From the NCBI RefSeq assembly GCF_947378715.1, contig NZ_CANCLE010000012.1:1-41397 (forward strand): a stretch of 41,397 bases of DNA. Direction: 5' to 3'. The position numbers and the translations under genes were made by a program. Shown in pieces: positions 39,571-41,397 of this stretch. The notes beneath the pieces are model-generated. The model was not told where the DNA came from. It did not search any database and saw only the letters and a list, made by a program, of their open reading frames with translations. Positions within the stretch are counted from its first letter, which is position 1, and the number at the start of each line of letters is the position of its first letter. This DNA is from Phenylobacterium aquaticum. Lineage in GTDB: Bacteria > Pseudomonadota > Alphaproteobacteria > Caulobacterales > Caulobacteraceae.

Positions 39571-40716
39571 TTATGGCGTCTCAGCCACAGGAACCCACAG
39601 CACCTGATCGATGCGGCTGGCGCCCGTCGCCAGCATCACCAGCCGGTCGAAGCCCAGCGCCGAGCCGCTGGCCGGGGGCATGTGGGCCAGGGCCGCGAGG
39701 AAGGCCTCGTCGATCGGATAGGTCTCGCCATAGACCCGCAGCTTCTCGGTCATCTCGGCCTCGAAGCGGCGGCGCTGTTCGGCGGCGTCGGTCAGCTCTC
39801 CGAAGGCGTTGGCGAGCTCGACGCCGCAGCCATAGAGCTCGAAGCGCTCGGCCACCCGGGGGTCCGACGGCTTGGGGCGGGCGAGCGCGGCTTCCGCCAC
39901 CGGATATTCGCACAGGATGGTGGCGCGGCCCTGGCCCAGGAACGGCTCGATCTTCTCGACCAGAACGCGGGAGAAGACGTCGGCCCAGGTGTCGTCCTGC
40001 GCCACCCGGATCCCGGCTGCGCGCGCGGCGGCGGCCAGGGCGTCGCGGTCGGTCGAGCCATCGGCGGCGACGGTGGCCAGGAGGTCGATCCCCGCCATGC
40101 GGTCGAAGGCTTCGGCCTGCGTCAGGCGCTCGGGCTCGGCGAAGGGGTCCATGGTCAGGTCGCGGAACCGGAAGGTCCTGGTCCCCGCCGTGTCGGCGGC
40201 CAGGGCCAGCAGGCCCGCGCAGTCGGCCATCAGGGCCTCGTAGGGTTCGCGGACCCGGTACCATTCCAGCATGGTGAACTCGGGATGGTGCAGGGGGCCG
40301 CGCTCGCGATTGCGCCAGACCTTGCCCAGGCTGAAGATCCGCTGCTCGCCGGCCGCCAGCAGGGTCTTGCAGGCGAACTCCGGCGAGGTGTGCAGATAGA
40401 GCGGCGAGCGCACGCCATCATGGCCGATCGCCTCGGTGGCGAAGGCGTGCAGATGGGCCTCGTTGCCCGGCGAGACCTGCAGGGCGGCGGTCTCCACCTC
40501 CTCGAAATCCCGCGCCGCGAACCAGGTCCGCACGGCGCGGGTGATGCGGTTGCGTGTGGTGAGAAACCCCCGGCGATCGGCGTGGCGCTCGAGGCTCCAC
40601 CAGGGCGAGGGGGGCGGGGTGTGCAAGGGCAAGGGTTCCGGGGCGGCGGCGGCCTGGGGCCGCAAGGGACGAAGACGACTGGCGATCTCGGCGCGGATCG
40701 CTATAGGTGCGCTCAA
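39571..40716 (-). CDS. epmA: EF-P lysine ligase (EpmA/GenX/PoxA)
   Basis: A class-II lysyl-tRNA-synthetase paralogue that attaches beta-lysine to EF-P. Motif 2 reads VWRNRERGPLHHPEFTMLEW and motif 3 is GFDRLVMLATGAS; VELANAFGELTDAAEQRRRF is the EpmA block. It lacks the N-terminal anticodon-binding domain of LysRS, which fits EpmA. The first start in the frame is a TTG at 40716 with no clear ribosome site; TTG codons at 40632 and 40626 are possible, and homologues begin close to WWSLERHADRR, so the N-terminus is uncertain by up to 30 residues. Divergent from efp across 59 bp. Confidence 0.9.
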   Translation of the reverse strand: MSAPIAIRAEIASRLRPLRPQAAAAPEPLPLHTPPPSPWWSLERHADRRGFLTTRNRITRAVRTWFAARDFEEVETAALQVSPGNEAHLHAFATEAIGHDGVRSPLYLHTSPEFACKTLLAAGEQRIFSLGKVWRNRERGPLHHPEFTMLEWYRVREPYEALMADCAGLLALAADTAGTRTFRFRDLTMDPFAEPERLTQAEAFDRMAGIDLLATVAADGSTDRDALAAAARAAGIRVAQDDTWADVFSRVLVEKIEPFLGQGRATILCEYPVAEAALARPKPSDPRVAERFELYGCGVELANAFGELTDAAEQRRRFEAEMTEKLRVYGETYPIDEAFLAALAHMPPASGSALGFDRLVMLATGASRIDQVLWVPVAETP

Positions 40717-40775
40717 GATTTACAAGATCGCGCGCTCCTGGAGGGGCGCGCCAAGCTTCGAGGAAGAGAACCTAA

Positions 40776-41342
40776 GTGAAGGTCGCTGCAAGCTCGCTCC
40801 GCAAGGGCGCCGTCGTCGATATGGAAGGCCGGCTCTATGTCGTGCTGACCGCCGAGAACATCCACCCCGGCAAGGGCACCCCGGTGACCCAGCTGAACAT
40901 GCGCCGCATCTCCGATGGGGTGAAGGTGTCGGAACGCTACCGCACCACCGAGGTGGTCGAGCGCGCCACGGTGGACCAGCGCGAGTACACCTTCCTGTAC
41001 AAGGACGGGGAAGAGTACCACTTCATGAACCCCGCCAACTTCGACCAGGTGGTGGCGCGCGACGACATCATCGGCGAGCTGGGCGTCTACCTGGCCGACG
41101 GCATGACGGTGACCCTGTCGACCTTCGAGGAAAACCCGATCTCGCTGGAACTGCCGGCGCGCGTGACGCTGGAAGTCGTGGAGACCGAGCCGGTGGTCAA
41201 GGGGCAGACGGCGTCCGGCTCCTACAAACCCGCCATCCTCAACAACGGCGTGCGCACCATGGTGCCGACCTACATCACCGTGGGCACCCGCATCGTGGTG
41301 ACGACCGAAGACGGCGCCTTCTACGAGCGCGCCAAGGACTGA
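40776..41342 (+). CDS. efp: Translation elongation factor P
   Basis: A 188-residue three-domain protein that rescues ribosomes stalled at polyproline. The tip loop is ENIHPGKGTPVTQLNMR; Lys33 is the residue modified by EpmA/EpmB. Domain III ends PTYITVGTRIVVTTEDGAFY as in other EF-P. The start is GTG, with AGGAAGAG about eight bases before it. The window is rich in Pro-rich proteins (for example the DUF2272 tail and CcoG N-terminus) that could need EF-P. Confidence 0.97.
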   Translation: MKVAASSLRKGAVVDMEGRLYVVLTAENIHPGKGTPVTQLNMRRISDGVKVSERYRTTEVVERATVDQREYTFLYKDGEEYHFMNPANFDQVVARDDIIGELGVYLADGMTVTLSTFEENPISLELPARVTLEVVETEPVVKGQTASGSYKPAILNNGVRTMVPTYITVGTRIVVTTEDGAFYERAKD

Positions 41343-41367
41343 TCCGCCGACCGAGGTGGAATGAATG

Positions 41368-41397
41368 AGCGCCGGCGCCGCGAGGCCCGGCGCTTTT
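41368..41397 (+). terminator. Rho-independent terminator after efp (3' end cut by the window)
   Basis: AGCGCCGG (41368-41375) and CCGGCGCT (41387-41394) form an 8-bp stem followed by TTT at the window edge, 25 bp past the efp stop. Confidence 0.75.

Noticed and set aside
39571..40716. Lysyl-tRNA synthetase reading of this gene
   Set aside because: It has class II motifs but no anticodon-binding domain, and lies beside epmB and efp, so EpmA is the better call.
1..41397. tRNA, rRNA, transposase, integrase or attachment sites
   Set aside because: None could be recognised on either strand.

Overview
The window is a very GC-rich chromosomal segment with closely packed, often overlapping genes. 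It looks like an alphaproteobacterium of the Caulobacterales (Caulobacter/Phenylobacterium type). The main reasons are a haem-PAS FixL/FixJ/FixK oxygen-sensing cascade next to a complete ccoNOQP-GHIS cluster, FixK-type boxes, Tat-exported OpgG/OpgD with OpgH, and a bfd-bfr pair. This assignment is inference from gene content and codon use; I see no rRNA, tRNA, CRISPR array, insertion sequence or prophage.

Layout. 1-9.3 kb is a housekeeping stretch: a partial Cys-less thiolase-like gene, an exported glycerophosphodiester phosphodiesterase, SuhB-like phosphatase, ThiE, a cyanide-insensitive-type cytochrome bd oxidase (cydA-cydB plus a 50-residue DUF2474 gene), bfd-bfr, an SGNH hydrolase, a TMEM175-family channel and a YbaK-type deacylase. 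9.3-23.5 kb is the low-oxygen respiration block: a UbiC-like protein, ccoNOQP (cbb3 oxidase), ccoGHIS (its assembly factors), hemN (anaerobic haem synthesis), a stand-alone receiver resembling FixT, fixJ, fixL, a universal stress protein and fixK. 23.6-29.3 kb is an osmoregulated periplasmic glucan block: opgH, opgG, a DUF998 membrane protein and an OpgC-like acyltransferase. 29.6-32.2 kb holds two coupled secreted proteins of unknown role, one with a long Pro/Ala tail. 32.3-37.2 kb is a rubrerythrin / CCG-domain Fe-S protein / DUF3501 module, divergent from a Rieske oxygenase and an APC transporter. 37.2-41.4 kb is an EF-P locus: epmB, an unrelated lower-GC gene, epmA and, divergently, efp.

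How the parts work together. FixL should sense O2 through its haem PAS domain and phosphorylate FixJ, which would activate fixK. FixK would then bind TTGA-N6-(T/G)CAA-type boxes. I find such boxes before ccoN, hemN, the receiver, fixK itself and, as a perfect 20-bp palindrome, between rubrerythrin and the Rieske oxygenase; a weaker one lies far upstream of opgG. The FixT-like receiver is probably a feedback element on FixL. EpmB makes beta-lysine and EpmA attaches it to Lys33 of EF-P; an uncharacterised gene is translationally coupled to epmB between the two enzymes.

Most worth a second look: the FixT-like receiver with only one cysteine, the FixK palindrome controlling a divergent rubrerythrin/Rieske pair, the unknown gene embedded in the EF-P modification operon, and the pair of secreted unknown proteins at 29.6-32.2 kb.
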